Notes: generated by a model from the sequence alone, not told the origin. A stretch of 64,000 nt of DNA from Teratosphaeria epicoccoides (GCA_021401465.1 JADDMT010000007.1:1-64000), one strand, 5' to 3'; positions 11,831 through 25,530 are shown, counted from the stretch's first letter. Program-made: numbers and translations.

Positions 11831-14800
11831 CTTGAGTCGGCTATGCAGCTCTGTGGCGTCCAGACGCCTCTCCCACTCGCATATCCAGAGCGTTTACCGT
11901 AACTATAAGCTATAGACAAGATAGTCTGCAGGCACGGATAGCAATAGAGACGAAAGAGCCGCACTTGCGGTTGGTCTTGGAATCGACCCAATTCTCCGCA
12001 GAAGATGTGTCGCAGCCAAGTTGGGGCCGGAGATATAGTTGACCAAGCTGGAATGCTGCAGGGATCTGGGACAAGGGAACAAAGAAGCCGCTCCGCGCCG
12101 CTTCGAGTCCGCAATCACCCGACATTTGGATCCGGGATGTTGACCAGTCGAACTCGACCGCATTTGAGTCTAAAAAACGTCGGCAACAGATTGGCCATCG
12201 ACATTCGCGTCCGACGCTCAACCAGTGGTCTTCTCCGCACGCTCTCACCTCACCCGATCGATACTGCTTCGCCCAGACAACCCCAAACAATGCTTGCCAA
12301 TGAACGCCGCCTCTTGGCAATAACCCCTACAAATAACAAGACGAATGCCATTGTCCACACTTGAGGCCAGCGCCTTCCCGCATAACGAGGGATCAGATTG
12401 CGAATGTCTGATAAGCCGTGATCATAAGCATCGCGTCACCCTCCACCAACAGACCGCATGCGATGAGACAGTCCTCCAAAACTTCGAGCTTTCGATTAGA
12501 GATCTCGCAGGCACAACAACCCCAACATTTTGCGAGCAGGGTCTCCTGCAAAGCTGGAGTCTCGGCAGCTGTGCGTATCAACTCAAATCTGCAGCACTCC
12601 TGATACGCAGAATGAGTCAATTTCCGGAGCATCGCATGGCCATGGCGTGCTGCTTGTGAACGCTCCTGGGCACGTCTCGTCCTCAGCTTATTAGCTTTTG
12701 CTTTCACACTCTCGTCACCAAAATGTTCTCGACTTGCAGAATTCAACCTGGAAATGGAAGCAGGCTCAACGCGGGGTCCTCGGCAGTTTGTACTCTGCGC
12801 TTCGAGTCATTATTAGGCATGAGAACAATGCGCCGACTTGTCAGAATTCAGCAGTTATGAACGCGATAAGGACGTCCTGGTATGACCTGAACAAGAACGC
12901 AGATGCATAGACAACGCGGTCTACGCTGCACAGCGCAAGGCATCTTTCGCCTCATGTAGCAGCGGACGCCTCGTCAGGCTCGTAAGTTAAGATTTAAACT
13001 CACTGCGAGTTGTGCGTCGTTACCATGGCTGGGCCGGATCGAAGTAACACGAATTCTCGAAGAGATCGAACATCTTGCACAAGTCATAGGCGACCAGAGA
13101 AGGTGAGCGATACGCTTTTCAACGCCTGACCTTGCACAGGCGGTCTGTTGAAACTGCACGTGAGGTAAGCACATGTATAGTCTACAAGAATATAGGCGCC
13201 GAGTCAGACCCAACGTGAGCGAACCTCTTAGACGCTCGATACACATGTTGTCATTGGCAAATATGAAGTCCCGTTGCTGCGCCACTTTGATCCTTCCGCG
13301 CAGCGTTGCCTCGGCTGTAAGTGCAAAATGATGGCAGGATGGATTCAATACGAAGTCTGAGCCACAGTAGATATGTAACACTGAAAAGTTCATGAATAGG
13401 TACAAGTTACTCTGAGACAAAGAACAACATCTCTGCTCACTCTTTGCTCAGCAAGCGCTCAGAGAAGGGTGGCCCATTTGTGCTGTGAACCATCACACCT
13501 CCCGCCCCGGGCAGCGAACACCATGACATACAATGAAGAGAGCAATATATCTTCCGCCGAAGCAAAGCGCGTCCACACAGATTCTCTGGCGCCTGTAGGA
13601 CTGCTTCTGTCCTTCCTGACAATTGTTTTGTTCTTCGCACCGAGTCCAGAGGAGAGGGCTGAGAACGAGCTGCGGCAGGCCATGCGAGGTCCGCAGCAAA
13701 CGAGTAGTTAAGCTCTTGTCCTTTTAGTACGGTAAGGTTCTTCTAGTCGACCCTCCTACGAAGCACCTCTTTCGCAAGGATGCTCAATGTTCACAGATTC
13801 TCTAGCACTTCTGACAGATCGTTCAGACTAGCAAACCAAGGTACAACAATGCTACTGCTCGCATCATACGCGTCTGTTGTGCGAGGTCCATTTAAAAGTC
13901 CAAGGCGATCCCTCATCCTTGTCCCAGCAGTGCTGGATGTAGGTCGAGGGGTCACTATAGTTTTTAGCAGCAAGACGGCATTGGTCCTGGAAATGACAGT
14001 TGTTCTAGTAAATTCGTTAGTACTAATGATGCATCATGCTTCGAATATGCTCTTACGATAGATTCGTGGTTCTTCCCTACACAAGAATGATGATCACTCG
14101 CAATGTATTCGGCCTTGGTTATGTATTTCGTAAAAAGAAGCCTGCATGCCTCCTTCGTGATGGTATCGTTTTGATACTAATTGAGGGCGAGTTCACAGCG
14201 TCAGCTTTACCAATCTATCAACTTTCGAAGGGGTTTAAAGATGGTAGCGTACATCTCTATCACGATCTACCTTGTGACATTTGCAGTGACTGTATTTATC
14301 GCAAGCTTGAGCGAAGGCCGCGAGGACGGCCAGTGCGAGCTTAACACGCATTTTTCTCTTTGAATGTGCGAATAGGCTGAACGTGAAGTTGAGAGGAGTG
14401 ACGATCTCAAGGTGGTGGGCCAATGTCTCTAAATGCTGCAGCGGCTAGGTCTGCGAAAACGGCGGCCGCGCATGCCGCTCCCATTTGTCTCGCGCTGAAG
14501 ACGTGCGAGCGCCGGTATTCTGCATCGCCCAGACGCACTATTTCTGGCCGAAAAGAGCCACTAGACCCTGGCGTGGTCCTTCTGCCCTGGAACAGGCGTA
14601 GGAATACCATAGACTGGCCGAGCAATGTCTTTAGGTGATGCAGAATACGGCCTCGTGCTTGCTATTTGTCGCAGCATGAGGCTCGGTATACCCCGGTGGA
14701 ATTTAGCCGAACGTTCGCATAGCTCACCGTAATTCCCGACCAGCCCGCTAACCGACACAACCCATCCCGATTCGAAAACCTCAGCCTCGACCTCGCAGCA

Positions 14801-15534
14801 CCTCCGGGCTTGTCAAGGACACTCGGCAACCATATTGCCTCAACGAGAGTCTATGGCGACGGCAAATGCCAAACGCCGTGACGCCTACTAGGCATTTTAG
14901 AATGTCAACAAAACAAAATCTCTGGCAAAGGACCCGCAAGGCGATTGTGATCCCAGCCAAGAGACGAAACCGTCGAGGACTACCCACCCGACTGCAGAGA
15001 ACTTGGCCGCAATTCGCCACAACACGGCTGCGAACAAACCAAGACTCTACATATACCGTCCCTTCGCTAACAGCCGGCCTCCAGCAACCGCGACGAAAGC
15101 ATCAATCTCCCTCAAAAGCTCTTAAGAGGCAACATCGGCAACCCGACATACGTGGTCCCGAGCTCTAGATCCTCTGGCCCCTTCACCCATGAGCGAGCCA
15201 CAGGACCACCACGTTTTGCCGTGTGGATCTCGATGCTATGCCCGCGGCCATCCAGCCAGCAGACAGACTAACAATAAATTGACGGATACTATCGGGAGGA
15301 AGGGCATCGCAAACACCTGTAGCATGCTTCCGAGAAGCACACCAAGGAGCGGGAAAATTTTTGGTCGGAAACTGAATCCTGCCAGTGCAGCCACCTGATT
15401 GCTTTCTTTCATCGTCCGAGGCCTGGGAACCGAGGAGGCACCTGACGAGAAATTGTAGCCTTCAGCCACGCGGTACAGTTTTGCCAGTGTCTCCGTCTCT
15501 ATCTCCCTCCCTCCCTCCATCTCCTTCTCTCTTC
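11831..15534. other. Long gene-free stretch
   Basis: About 3.7 kb between the MFS promoter and the polypyrimidine repeat. Many ORFs of 60-170 codons exist on both strands, but they overlap each other, have no family motif and often start at TTG or GTG. The part around 13780-14350 is richer in A and T than its flanks. A minus-strand ORF at 12746-12393 has a basic segment (RTRRAQERSQAARHG) but no leucine zipper or other partner motif. I see no RNA gene. Confidence 0.45.
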
Positions 15535-15662
15535 CTTCTGCCCTCTCTTCCTTCTGCCCTCTCTTCCTTCTGCCCTCTTTTCCTTCTGCCCTCTCTTCCT
15601 TCTGCCCTCTGTTCCTTCTGCCCTCTTTTCCTTCTGCCCTCTCTTTCTTCTGCCCTCTCTTT
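15535..15662 (+). repeat. 16-bp polypyrimidine tandem repeat, 8 copies
   Basis: Eight head-to-tail copies of a 16-base unit (CTTCTGCCCTCTCTTC) with single-base variants at positions 12-16 (C, T or G). It sits in a longer C/T-rich tract from about 15490 to 15690. The plus strand is almost pure pyrimidine, so the tract could form triplex (H-DNA) structures. A 170-codon minus-strand ORF crossing it (EGKEGRRKRGQKEERA repeats) is a by-product of the repeat rather than a gene. Confidence 0.9.
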
Positions 15663-15849
15663 CTTCCTTTCCCTCTTTCTACCCTCTCAATCCTTTCCCC
15701 ATGTTCACCGCTAGACCGCACGATTCGCTGCACACGGAGGATGCGCAAGAAGACATCTGGAACATGCAGCTGGTCTTGGCCGATGGGCGATTCCCACCGG
15801 GCTTCTGCCGTGCATGGAGCGAATCGTATACCTGTGAGACACTAGAGAT

Positions 15850-15960
15850 GGGCGTGTCTTACATACAACCGACGTGTCCTGTGTCTTACTCACGTGACAC
15901 AAGACACGTGTTTTATTCAACTTCTGACACTGTCACAAAATAAGACACAGTGTCAGGCTC
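15850..15960. promoter_or_regulatory. CACGTG/GTGTC palindrome cluster upstream of DAHP synthase
   Basis: Two CACGTG boxes at 15891-15896 and 15905-15910 sit in a nearly symmetrical 20-base block, surrounded by repeated GTGTCTTA on the left and AAGACAC on the right. A perfect 8-base inverted repeat, GACACTGT/ACAGTGTC, spans 15926-15954. The cluster is about 350 bases before the DAHP synthase start. CACGTG is the core site of bHLH factors such as Cbf1 or Pho4 in yeast; that any such factor binds here is inference. Confidence 0.45.
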
Positions 15961-16307
15961 TCAGCCGAGCAGCGCCGAATGAACGCAAGCCAAGAGCTGG
16001 TGTGTGGTCCCTTGGTCCTGGTCTTGATGCAGCTGCAAATTCATGTAGGTACTGTGAAATTGCGATCCCTCCGTCAACTAGAAGCACCAGGTTCGAGGTT
16101 TTGCCGGATGCACAAAGATGAATCTTTTCATTCCACATGTCAGGAAATTCGAGCATCAAACAAGGTCACACATAACAAATTTCACACAAACTGAACCCAG
16201 CCCCGCCATGCAAGAGTCAATGCGCAGATGGGTCGAAGGTGTCCAGTCCTCCTCCTGTGCACCACCAGGATCTTGCACCCCCTAATTCGTATCACCCCAT
16301 CGCCAAT

Positions 16308-17541
<1,234 letters not shown>

Positions 17542-18129
17542 TGTGTTTGTGCTACTTGTGACATGGTGTGATGGTATTGCTGGTACGGCGCTGGGGACGC
17601 ATTTGTTATCAAAAAGGAAACTTTTATGCTACAAGCAAGTAGACAGGCTAGAAAGCTTTGAATCTGGTCGTTTTGGGACTGACCTTGCATTGGAGCATCC
17701 ATGCTTCCAACTATGCTTGCTCCGAACTATTGAGGCACAACACATCAAGTTTTTGATCTGAGCCATCCCTGCCAAGCACAAGCGTTCAACTGCCCCTGCT
17801 GCCCCATCAATGAGATAATCGCTGATGGAGTCAATGTAATCACGGCGATGTGAGCAGTCAGGAACGTCAATGCAACAATAGCTGTGATGATGAGGTGAGT
17901 GAACAATTTGGTCTGCAGGTGATCGTGGTCACGAAGCAGTACCTAGTCTTGGACCAAGCTCTTCAGCTGCCGCTTGGCTTGACGCAACTCGCTTCCCGCC
18001 CGCAGACTCAACAGCTGCGCCTATGCTGCTTTTGCGAACGCGCATGCTCAACATGCTCCTTTTCTTTTCCGGCACGAATCGATCTGCAAGGACGAGACGT
18101 GAGAGGAGGATGTGTGCGCACAGCACAGA
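17542..18129. other. Intergenic gap before dolichol kinase
   Basis: About 590 bases with the 3' flank of DAHP synthase and the promoter of the dolichol kinase. No coding signal is visible. A short 5' non-coding or coding exon of the kinase cannot be excluded. Confidence 0.45.
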
Positions 18130-20979
18130 ATGTCGAAGACCTTGGACGAGCGCATCGAGTCGACCAGACACAATGACGAAACAGTTGCGAGTGGGCGGCT
18201 CAGCATAGATCAAGCCGAGGGCCTCAGAAATTTCAATCGCACACCACGACCGTATCATCGCGATGCATGCCAGATCGATCAGGACAGTGGCCGCGGCATT
18301 CATGAGTGTCGCCTCAGCAGCCGCGATTTACTACATCAACAAAGACGATCCGATCTACCAACAAAGCATCATGAATCCAAGCACTTTGCCGACACCTGGA
18401 GGCCAGAAGGAGAAAGCGGACAAGCCTCAATAGATGGCAGTGAGAGTGGCACAGAGGCGGACGATGAAAGACCTACTTTCGTCAAGGCATTACCGCCCGC
18501 TGTGGTGAGGTTGCGGAAGGGATTGAAGACCGGCGAGCAGAATGAGGACGCACTGCTCACGCCTTCACAGCTGGATGATGAAGGACGGAGGATTGACGAA
18601 GGATACCTCACGCACGGCCAGACGTATGCCGAAGGCGAGAAGACACGAGAAGAGGAAGCTGCGGAGCTGGAGAAGCTGTTGCGCAGACGACTAGCTGAAT
18701 TCGCACGTCGGAGCTCCGAGGTTGGGCTCATGGTGGTTACTGTTGGATGTGCACTGTGTGGTCAGGGGGTCTTCCGGACGGCTCTGTTGTGGCAGCGGGA
18801 ACTATTCAGCCACGTCGCGATCATTGTTACGCTCATCTTGGCATACCCGGTCAAACTGTCAATCGTGGACACGAGCGCGCAGCACAGCAAGCTCCTGCAG
18901 AGGTTTCGGGTCCCTGCCTCATTCGACCCCGCCACCGTCCTCTATCCACCCCTACTGCCCGTGCTCGTGGCGTTACTCGTTTCGCCGGACAACCAGGCGG
19001 TCATTCTTCCTAACATAATTCTTGGACTTGCTTCTCTACCACAGAGGCTCTTCCCAAGATCAAGCCGATTGGGAGGCATCAATGCTCTGCACTGGCTGAT
19101 GTCCATTGCTCCCCTAATACTTTCGGAGCATTTCAATTTTACATTTGGTCCTCAAACGATCAAGCCGTACAACCTGAAAGTTGATAATGGGCTGTCTGCA
19201 GAGACTTTAGTGACGCTCTATCCACTGCACCACGCGTTACTGGTCCCTCTCCAATATCTGACTTCAACAAGCCTGCTAGTCTCCGAGTTGCACCTGCTTT
19301 CAGTTGCGCTCATCAACCTCCTTCTGTTGGCAAGCTCGCCACAGACAGTCATCCTCAAGGCATGCTTGTGGCTCGGAGGCGTCAGCATCTTTGCACTTAC
19401 CTGTTCGATGTTACATTGGAACGTGACTCTGGCAAGAGTGCCGAAGTGGAAATTACGAAGACCCGGGCACAGAGCTGAGGAGCGGCAATCTCTGGTCGAT
19501 GCTGTGACTGAGCTGATCAGTTTGCAGCGCACAGCAGGTGCTTTCAGGTCTGCGAACGCTGCTGACAGTGACGCGGACGAGGACGAACCTAGGACCTTGA
19601 TCAAGAACAAAACAAGTGGCACACTCCAGTCTGGGACTCTGGGGCTCAGAAGGGTTGTTAGTCATTCCGTGACGAAGTCTGCTGTTGACTTTCAGTTGAA
19701 GCCCAGCAGTGGCTTCGTCAACGAAGCGAGTGCCCATTTGGCAATCCGAACTCGCACGCGGCGCAACACGCTGCCTGCGAGAGAAGGTCTTACATTTGGG
19801 CGCCGTGAGTCAAGCAACAAGACCAAATTCAGAGCTCGCCTACTCTGGTGCTTGCAATTGACGCCTCGACAAGCCGAAAGGCGGAAATGGATCTATGCGG
19901 CCTATGTATATGTGGTAGTCATAGCGGTAGCGCTGGGGCTGGTAAGACGGCACATTGAGAGGAGAGCTTTGCACGATCAGGATCCTTTCGGCTGGGCGTT
20001 GAGCTACCTCTTTGGACAAATACCACTTCTCCGACCACTGGTGAATAAACTGTTGCTGCAGAGCTGGATTCCGTTGCCGCCCAACCCAGGCGATTGGCGC
20101 CATATCACGGTGAGCCTACCACTGAATGTCGATGGCATTCGAGCCACGCTCGGCCCTGCGAATGTTCGGCTCCTTCTCATTGCATACTGGGCACTTGTCC
20201 TGGTGATCGGGCTGCTTACCGTGTTCAGCCTCACAGCCTTCGTCGAGGTCGATACACGTCGAAAGGTCTTCCATGGAGTAATGGTGGCCATGCTGCTACC
20301 ATCAATTTTCATTGATCCATGCTACTGCGCCTTGGCACTCGGACTCGTACTAGCAGTCTTTCTACTATTAGAAGTCATCCGCGCGGGTCAAGTACCACCG
20401 ATCGGAAACGCAATAGGTCGATTCGTCGCCCCCTACGTTGACGGTAGAGATCTGCGGGGTCCGGTGGTTGTCAGTCATATCTTCTTGCTAATCGGTTGTG
20501 CTGTTCCTCTTTGGTTCTCGCTTGCTTCGATTCAGCGCGAAGGCGGCGCACCCTGGATTGATTGGGAACTACAGGACAATAAACGTGGAGTAGCGATGGT
20601 CGCTGGCGTCGTCTGCGTTGGCATGGGTGATGCGGCCGCCAGTCTTATCGGCCGCAGGTACGGCAGACATAAATGGATCTGGGTTGGTGGCAAAAGTCTG
20701 GAAGGCAGTGCTGCTTTTGCTGCTGCTGTCACTGTTGGGCTTATCTTTGCAAAGGCATGGCAGGTCATGGGAGGCTGGAACGATACAGAACGGCCTCTGG
20801 ATCATCACCTTGGTCGCGCAGGTGCGGCACAGTTCTTAGCTGCATGGATGGTGTCTTTGATGAAGGCGATTTTCAGCGCCTGCGGTGCCAGCTTCATGGA
20901 GGCGGTGTTGACTGGTGCTAACGACAATGTTGTTGTGCCGGTCGCGCTGTGGTTATTAGTCAAGGGTACGAGATTATAG
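18130..20979 (+). CDS. SEC59: Dolichol kinase (SEC59 family)
   Basis: Phosphorylates dolichol with CTP in the ER membrane, supplying the carrier for N-glycosylation, O-mannosylation and GPI anchors. A single ORF of 949 residues from the first in-frame ATG (18130); the frame is open a little further but only with GTG. The N-terminal ~190 residues are polar and carry NRTPRPYHR, seen in fungal homologues. The rest has more than ten hydrophobic segments. The C-terminal catalytic region holds the CTP-binding signature GMGDAAASLIGRRYGRHKW followed by GKSLEGSAAF, and ends with DNVVVPVALWLL, as expected for the family. The protein is longer than yeast Sec59 because of the N-terminal extension and a Ser/Thr-rich cytosolic loop around residues 450-570, both usual in filamentous ascomycetes. 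Confidence 0.93.
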   Translation: MSKTLDERIESTRHNDETVASGRLSIDQAEGLRNFNRTPRPYHRDACQIDQDSGRGIHECRLSSRDLLHQQRRSDLPTKHHESKHFADTWRPEGESGQASIDGSESGTEADDERPTFVKALPPAVVRLRKGLKTGEQNEDALLTPSQLDDEGRRIDEGYLTHGQTYAEGEKTREEEAAELEKLLRRRLAEFARRSSEVGLMVVTVGCALCGQGVFRTALLWQRELFSHVAIIVTLILAYPVKLSIVDTSAQHSKLLQRFRVPASFDPATVLYPPLLPVLVALLVSPDNQAVILPNIILGLASLPQRLFPRSSRLGGINALHWLMSIAPLILSEHFNFTFGPQTIKPYNLKVDNGLSAETLVTLYPLHHALLVPLQYLTSTSLLVSELHLLSVALINLLLLASSPQTVILKACLWLGGVSIFALTCSMLHWNVTLARVPKWKLRRPGHRAEERQSLVDAVTELISLQRTAGAFRSANAADSDADEDEPRTLIKNKTSGTLQSGTLGLRRVVSHSVTKSAVDFQLKPSSGFVNEASAHLAIRTRTRRNTLPAREGLTFGRRESSNKTKFRARLLWCLQLTPRQAERRKWIYAAYVYVVVIAVALGLVRRHIERRALHDQDPFGWALSYLFGQIPLLRPLVNKLLLQSWIPLPPNPGDWRHITVSLPLNVDGIRATLGPANVRLLLIAYWALVLVIGLLTVFSLTAFVEVDTRRKVFHGVMVAMLLPSIFIDPCYCALALGLVLAVFLLLEVIRAGQVPPIGNAIGRFVAPYVDGRDLRGPVVVSHIFLLIGCAVPLWFSLASIQREGGAPWIDWELQDNKRGVAMVAGVVCVGMGDAAASLIGRRYGRHKWIWVGGKSLEGSAAFAAAVTVGLIFAKAWQVMGGWNDTERPLDHHLGRAGAAQFLAAWMVSLMKAIFSACGASFMEAVLTGANDNVVVPVALWLLVKGTRL

Positions 20980-22444
20980 AGCTTGGGAGTAGTGAACACA
21001 TCTCATCACGATACCTGTCTTGTGACGAGAAGGCATTGCACGTGTTCATGAGCTCCATTTTATGCATCCCCGAAGCCGCATGGGATCAGCGACGATATTT
21101 GCGACCGACCTTTCGGGACGCACTCCATGATGTGTGTCGTTGAGAAGGGATGGACATTGATGGGCTGTGGTGCATAAGCCGTAGACCTTGATGAACCGAA
21201 CCGGGAAATGCATATGTAATTTCTTGCTAGCCATCCAGGTGCTCTTGCGTGCACTCAGCAGTCAAGACCAAGTCTGATTCCATGATCAATATATGTCGCG
21301 CCTGTCTCCACACGTCACCAGAGTGTCTGCAGGGCATGACTGACCCTGCGGTAGGTAATCCAATGGCCAGAGTGACCACAGCCATATTCATGTCGCGCCA
21401 ATGTCGGCGACGAAGGGCCCGTCTGGCGGGTGATGCACATTTGCGGTTCGAAAGCTCGGCGCGGTCGTCGCCTCGAGTATTTGTCCTGATAAGGGACGAA
21501 GGGACCGACCGTATGTCAAGAGGCGCGAACGCTTTCGTGTACCTACACTCCCGGCATCAAGGTTGTAACTCTGGCAGATGGTGTTAGACCGTGGTGAACG
21601 ATGGCACGGACGGTTGACCACGGCCATTTGGGTACCTCGTGAGTGAGACTCTAGGTGCAGGTGACACCAGCCAAGGTAGAGATGGCGAATTGAGCATTTG
21701 GTCGATGCTCGCGTCAGTAAGCAGGCCGCAGTCGTGATCTCCACCGTTGCGTTCGAAGGGGAGATAGGTGACAACGTGACCGTCACGTATATCAGTAATG
21801 TCACGCGCATACATACCCTCGATAGCAGATAGCAACCTTGTCAAGTCCAATCCGGGGAACTGACAAGCGAGGCAGCGATAAGCCCCAAGGGTAACTTACT
21901 GCCAAGACTGCTAGCGCAAAACGCATCGAGCTAGCTCAGAGCTCCATAGACGCAACAGCCTCGACGCATACACCGCGTCCTGCTCCATGCCTCATCCGCC
22001 CAACCTGACCGACCTACTATTGCTTCTTCTCCTCATACTGACCCTATACTAACATTGTCTTGATTTGCAGCGTTCAACAGCGATCTGATCCGATTCCCCA
22101 CGAGTTCGAACATCAAAGTCCGCGCTTAGTCCGTGATCGAGTCACGAAGTCATACGGCGTCAGTGACCTCGAGCACTCTTCTCTTCATCCATCCGCTCGC
22201 GCCACAATCACGAGCTTGCGGCTTAAGGATCCTTCGGCACGCGCATACCGCCAATACCTGTCATAGCCGATCATTCGTCGCCTCATGGCTTCATAGACAG
22301 CCGAGCCTCACTCCGGACCCTGTAACGCAACGATTGCAGCCTTCCATCCATGACGGGAACCAAGAGCGCGAGACGTCGTGCTACGTGAGGGGAGTAAGAA
22401 AGGGGGAAGACATACAAAAATACTAGACGCCGATCAGTTCCAGC
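20980..22444. other. Intergenic gap and ATG1 upstream region
   Basis: About 1.46 kb between dolichol kinase and ATG1. The right half probably contains the ATG1 promoter and 5' leader. A minus-strand ORF at 21850-21584 starts at TTG and has no recognisable family, so I do not call it. Confidence 0.5.
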
Positions 22445-25400
22445 ATGGCAACGCAACGACCGCCAGCAACCTCGTCGAGGAAGCCGGCTAATCCAGAGCA
22501 GGAGCCAGATGATGTGATTGGAGACTTCAGGAGGGGCAAGGAGATCGGTAAAGGTAGTTTCGCTACCGTCTACATGGCCAAACATCAGGTGAGTGGTCGA
22601 AGATCGCAACGTGCTACGGCCCGTTGCCTCAGTAAGTAGATGAGGTGTGGCATGCAGAGTGCTGATGGGCAGAGCAGAAGAGGAAATCACTAGCCGCGGT
22701 CAAGGCCGTGCAGATGGGCAAGCTCACCAAGAAGCTAAAGGAGAACCTCGAGACCGAAATCAGCATTCTCAAGAGCTTGCAGCATCCGCACATCGTTGCA
22801 TTGTTCGCCTGCATCGAAACGCCCATGTATATCTATTTGGTAATGGAGTACTGCCAGCTCTCGGATCTGGCGCAGTTTATGAAGAAGCGACATCACCTGG
22901 CAGAGCTACACGAGACTGAAGGCATCTTTAAGAGGTATCCGAACCCACCGTCTGGCGGTCTGCACGAGGTCCTGTCTCGTCACTTTCTCAAACAGATTGC
23001 CAGCGCTCTCCAATACCTGCGGAGTAGGAATCTGATCCATCGCGACATCAAACCACAGAACCTGCTGCTCAATCCAGCACCTGCCGCCATGGCGCAGCTT
23101 GATCCCGAGAAAGTGCCACTTGCTGCAAGCGAGCACTCCTTAGTGCCATCAGTAGGCGTTAACACTTTGCCGATGCTGAAGGTCGCGGACTTTGGGTTTG
23201 CACGCCATCTCCCGTCTACATCAATGGCCGAGACCTTATGTGGTTCACCGCTTTACATGGCGCCAGAGATCCTCCGATACGAGAAGTACGATGCACGCGC
23301 GGATCTCTGGTCAACCGGTACTGTACTTCATGAAATGGTCGTGGGAAAACCGCCATTCAGAGCTCAAAACCATGTGGAACTCCTTCGCCGCATCGAAAAG
23401 GCTAATGACCAGATCATCTTTGATAACAGGACGATGACAATCAGTCGTGGTATGAAGGATGTGATCCGCAAGCTGCTGAAAAAGAGTCCGTTGGATCGTA
23501 TATCGTATGAAGACTTCTTCCAAGATCCTGTCGTGACCGGCGAGATCCCTGGCTTGCTTCCGGAAGACCAACCGCAAGCGACGTACAAACCTACACCGGA
23601 GCCTCGTGTTTCGGAGCTGAGCCGTCGGATGGCCAAGCAAGCGATTGACGCTCCTGCTCAGTCCCAAGCAATGCCGCAGCTAGAAGTCATTTCAAAGCGC
23701 TTCCAGGAGCAGGTCCCTCTCGCTCAACAGCCTAACGATCACTACGCTCGCCACGCCGATGAGCCTGTTCGCCGCAAGCCGTCGGCTCATCATCCCCAAG
23801 GCATTCCCATTCAAAGGCAATCAAGCCAACGCGAGATCAACGAGCAGCGGCGGCCCAGCATAGTCGCTCATGCCACTGCTCCAGCACGCGAAGGGCTTCA
23901 TGCAGTACAGGCCGCAAGCTCATCTGCTCCGAGAGTCGAGCGCCGCGCTAGTCGCTCTTCGCCACTCGCTGGACCACCCATGGTACGAGAGCCGTCTGTC
24001 GCAGCCGGGGATCAGTCCGCGAAGGATGCACGCAGCAAACGTGAAGCTCGAGAAAGTACCGCCCACGACATCGCATTCGAGAAAGAATATGTCGTGGTCG
24101 AGAAGCGGGCTGTGGAAGTCAATGCTTTTGCCGATGAGCTGGAGGCTAACGCAAATAGCCGTGGTCTGCGTGGACAAATGACGATTACCCGCAGGGTTAC
24201 TGCCCAAGGGCAATCGACTTCGTCAACTGAAGCGCAACCACCCAGCCCTTCTCGAGCTGCCAGGCAAGTGGTGACTGGTCGTCCACCAAGCACACATAAT
24301 CGCGCTGGCTCTATCGAAAGACGATACGCGCCGAGTCCGCAGTCGGCTACAAACATGTTGACCAAAGCTCTCAACGCAGCAAATGTGCGCTTATTTGGTG
24401 CTCTGGGCACGTCGCCAACATTTGGCAAGGGGCCATCTCCGCCACGCGGCTACACAGCTTTTCCTACTTATCCTGCGCCGCAAGCTGCTTTGCTTTTGAG
24501 CGACGGCGGCGATGCCAAGACACCCGTAGACGAGGACACAAAGATTGAGCGCACCATAGAAGAAGCGGCACATCGGAGTGACGTGATTTTCGGGTTTGCT
24601 GAGGTGAAGTATAAGCAGCTTTTGCCTGCGACGCCTTCAAACGCCGACGCGCTTGGCATCCAGCAGATCGGTGGCCCGACTCAATCATCGGAAGGCGTGG
24701 GTGCAGACAAAGATATGACGACGGCAGCCATTGTGGGCGTCGCTGAGGAAGCTTTGGTCCTGTATGTCAAGGCATTGGCAATTTTGGCGAAAACGATAGA
24801 CCTGGCTTGCTACTGGTGGCAGAAGCGCAACCGTGTGGAGGCTGTTACATCCGAATCGTCAAGACCCAATTCGGCGACCAACGATGTCAGCAAACGGATG
24901 AACAGCATCGTGCAATGGACGCGCGATCGCTTCAACGAGTGCCTTGAGAAGTCCGAAGTGGTGGGACGGCGATTGCAAGCAGCGCAGAGCCAATTACCTC
25001 GGGACCATCCATCCCATCAGAACAGCCTGGGCGCTGGCTCGACTGGTGTCTCCGGAGCCATCGTGACCTCTGCTGAGCAGATCCAGCTTACCAGCGGCGT
25101 GACAGCCGAGAGACTTATGTTCGAGCGGGCAGTGGAGATGAGCAGGGCAGCTGCGGTCAGTGAGCTCGTTAACGAGGATCTCAGCGACTGTGAGCTTGGC
25201 TATGTCACTGCCATCATGCTCCTTGAGGCCGTGCTGGAAGCCGACGACGAGCCGCTTATGAGGCGACCAAGCTCGAAGAAGGACAAACCTGCTGATGAGA
25301 TCGTTAATGGCATGGAGACGGAGGATAGACAGACTGTTCTCAAGCGTAGGTCTTGCCCTTCAACAAGCGCGCACGTGGCTAACACAATGCAGTGGTCGAA

Positions 25401-25530
25401 GGCGCGCGGAGCCGTCTACAAGCTTTACGACGAAAGATACATGCCGCACAAGCACAGATGGCGAAAAGACCAGGCAACAGCGGTCACGTCACGCCAAAAC
25501 CGACCAGCAATCCATCTCCAGCAGCTATGA
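22445..25530 (+). CDS. ATG1: Autophagy-initiating Ser/Thr kinase Atg1
   Basis: Kinase of the Atg1-Atg13-Atg17 complex that starts autophagosome formation. Two exons, 22445-22588 and 22678-25530, with an 89-bp intron (donor GTGAGT, acceptor GCAG), give about 998 residues. The intron falls inside the ATP-binding lobe: exon 1 ends ...GKGSFATVYMAKHQ and exon 2 begins KRKSLAAVKAVQ. Visible kinase features are the Gly-rich loop, ATP lysine (about K57), HRDIKPQN (about D171), DFG (about 219-221), and GSPLYMAPE in the activation segment. A candidate Atg8-interacting motif YVVV lies at about residues 519-522, in a segment (EKRAVEVNAFADEL) characteristic of fungal Atg1. The C-terminal region from about residue 620 is helical and corresponds to the tandem MIT domain that binds Atg13. 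The start ATG is the first in its frame. Confidence 0.96.

Noticed and set aside
12393..12746. Minus-strand ORF with a basic stretch suggestive of bZIP
   Set aside because: The basic residues do not follow the bZIP spacing and no leucine heptads follow.
15236..15748. 170-codon minus-strand ORF with EGKEGRR repeats
   Set aside because: Generated by the 16-bp polypurine tandem repeat; the frame survives only through repeat composition.
21435..21455. GGTTCGAAA word resembling a tRNA B box
   Set aside because: No paired A box or acceptor stem can be found around it.
21584..21850. 88-codon minus-strand ORF upstream of ATG1
   Set aside because: Starts at TTG, overlaps other chance ORFs and has no family resemblance.
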